From NCBI GenBank assembly GCA_002402945.1, contig DHGV01000012.1, forward strand, positions 1 to 29,779: a stretch of 29,779 nucleotides of DNA, in the 5' to 3' direction. Each line of letters opens with the position of its first letter. Within the stretch, counting starts at the first letter, position 1. Source of the stretch: Pelotomaculum sp. UBA4789. GTDB taxonomy: Bacteria; Bacillota; Desulfotomaculia; Desulfotomaculales; Pelotomaculaceae. The notes under the pieces were generated by a model, which was not told where the DNA came from, searched no databases, and was given only the letters and a program-made list of their open reading frames with translations. The translations under genes were made by a program, and so were the position numbers. This document shows, in pieces, positions 29,269 to 29,779 of the stretch.

Positions 29269-29779
29269 TTGGCAGGTAAAGAGATTATTTTTAGGGAAGA
29301 AGCCCGTCGCGCGCTTGAAAAGGGCGTAAATGCACTGGCGGATGCAGTAAAGATTACCCTCGGCCCGAAAGGCCGCAATGTCGTTCTTGAAAAGAAATTT
29401 GGCTCGCCGATGATTGTTAATGACGGCGTAACCATCGCCAGGGAAATAGACCTTCCCGATCCATTTGAAAATATGGGCGCCCAGCTGGTCAAAGAGGTTG
29501 CCACCAAGACCAACGATGTTGCCGGAGACGGCACCACCACAGCTTGTGTACTAGCCCAGGCGATTGTGCGTGAAGGCTTGAGGAACGTAGCGGCAGGGGC
29601 CAACCCCATGATCGTCAAGAAAGGCATTGAAAAAGCTGTTGCTCAAGTAGTCGCGTCAATCAAAGATTCAGCCAAGACCATTGAAAGCAAGTCGGCCATT
29701 ACCCAGGTCGCTACCATTTCAGCCAACGATGAATTTATTGGCGGACTGATTGCAGATGCGATGGAAAAGGTAGGCAAAG
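29269..29779 (+). CDS. groEL: Chaperonin GroEL, N-terminal part (cut by window end)
   Basis: The first 170 residues of the 60-kDa chaperonin are visible and intact. Landmarks are GKEIIFREEARRALEKGVNALADAVKITLGPKGRNVVLEKKFGSP (in parts ALADAVKITLGPKGRNVVLE and FGSPMIVNDGVTIAREI) and the ATPase motif VAGDGTTTACVLAQAI. The TTG at 29269 is chosen because AGAGGAGG lies eight bases ahead and homologues start here (AGKEIIF). The frame stays open to the window end. It folds proteins in the cytoplasm with GroES and is co-transcribed with it. Confidence 0.98.
   Translation, partial: MAGKEIIFREEARRALEKGVNALADAVKITLGPKGRNVVLEKKFGSPMIVNDGVTIAREIDLPDPFENMGAQLVKEVATKTNDVAGDGTTTACVLAQAIVREGLRNVAAGANPMIVKKGIEKAVAQVVASIKDSAKTIESKSAITQVATISANDEFIGGLIADAMEKVGK

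Overview
The window reads as chromosomal DNA of a low-to-mid G+C Gram-positive anaerobe of the Clostridia, most likely a Desulfotomaculum/Pelotomaculum-type Peptococcaceae member. The clues are strong GGAGG-type ribosome binding sites, frequent GTG and TTG starts, SigA-type promoters, a CIRCE operator in front of groES, a tungstate-type permease, a full molybdopterin cofactor cluster and a c-di-GMP-I riboswitch. The genus is an inference from gene content; no rRNA is present. There are no tRNA or rRNA genes, CRISPR arrays, phage genes or insertion sequences.

Layout. 1-240: the N-terminal part of a UbiA-family prenyltransferase on the minus strand, closed early by a stop. 369-1842: proA with its own promoter and terminator. 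1840-2064 (minus): a tiny Cys-rich gene followed in frame by a His-rich stretch. 2337-4062: a class I glutamine amidotransferase, mscL with a zinc ribbon tail, and a LapA/DUF1049 membrane protein. 4198-7752: a c-di-GMP-I riboswitch and terminator in front of a secreted transglutaminase-like protein and a membrane PAS-PAS-GGDEF-HD-GYP protein, so a c-di-GMP sensor RNA precedes an enzyme that can make and destroy c-di-GMP. 7764-8730 (minus): beta-carbonic anhydrase and a Cys-rich unknown. 9051-10367: an unknown 101-residue protein behind a consensus promoter, a zinc-ribbon Nudix hydrolase and a small membrane protein. 10442-11941 (minus): thrC. 12121-14704: a sirtuin, a rhomboid protease and tsaD. 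14833-17499: a radical SAM/PDZ/DUF512 protein, a double-ACT protein and 5-formyl-THF cyclo-ligase.

17634-28698 is a cofactor island. larB and larC1 (nickel-pincer cofactor of lactate racemase-type enzymes) run on the plus strand. The C-terminal half of LarC lies inverted on the minus strand with its own promoter and start, its stop codon abutting that of larC1. Next come a MoaD-like protein, a ModE-type DNA-binding domain and a TupB-like permease without partner genes, then moaA, a MOSC protein, mobB, moeB/thiF, a 59-residue unknown, moeA, a second moeA fused to a periplasmic-binding-like domain, moaC and mogA/moaB. Together these cover most steps from GTP to Mo/W-molybdopterin; moaE and mobA are not in the window.

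The right end (28849-29779) is the groES-groEL operon with promoter and CIRCE operator; groEL is cut by the window edge. The most unusual items are the inverted split larC, the riboswitch-controlled c-di-GMP module with a readable anti-terminator, the unusual domain order of the radical SAM/DUF512 protein, and the small CCG...GEPGC gene with an in-frame stop before a His-rich tail.
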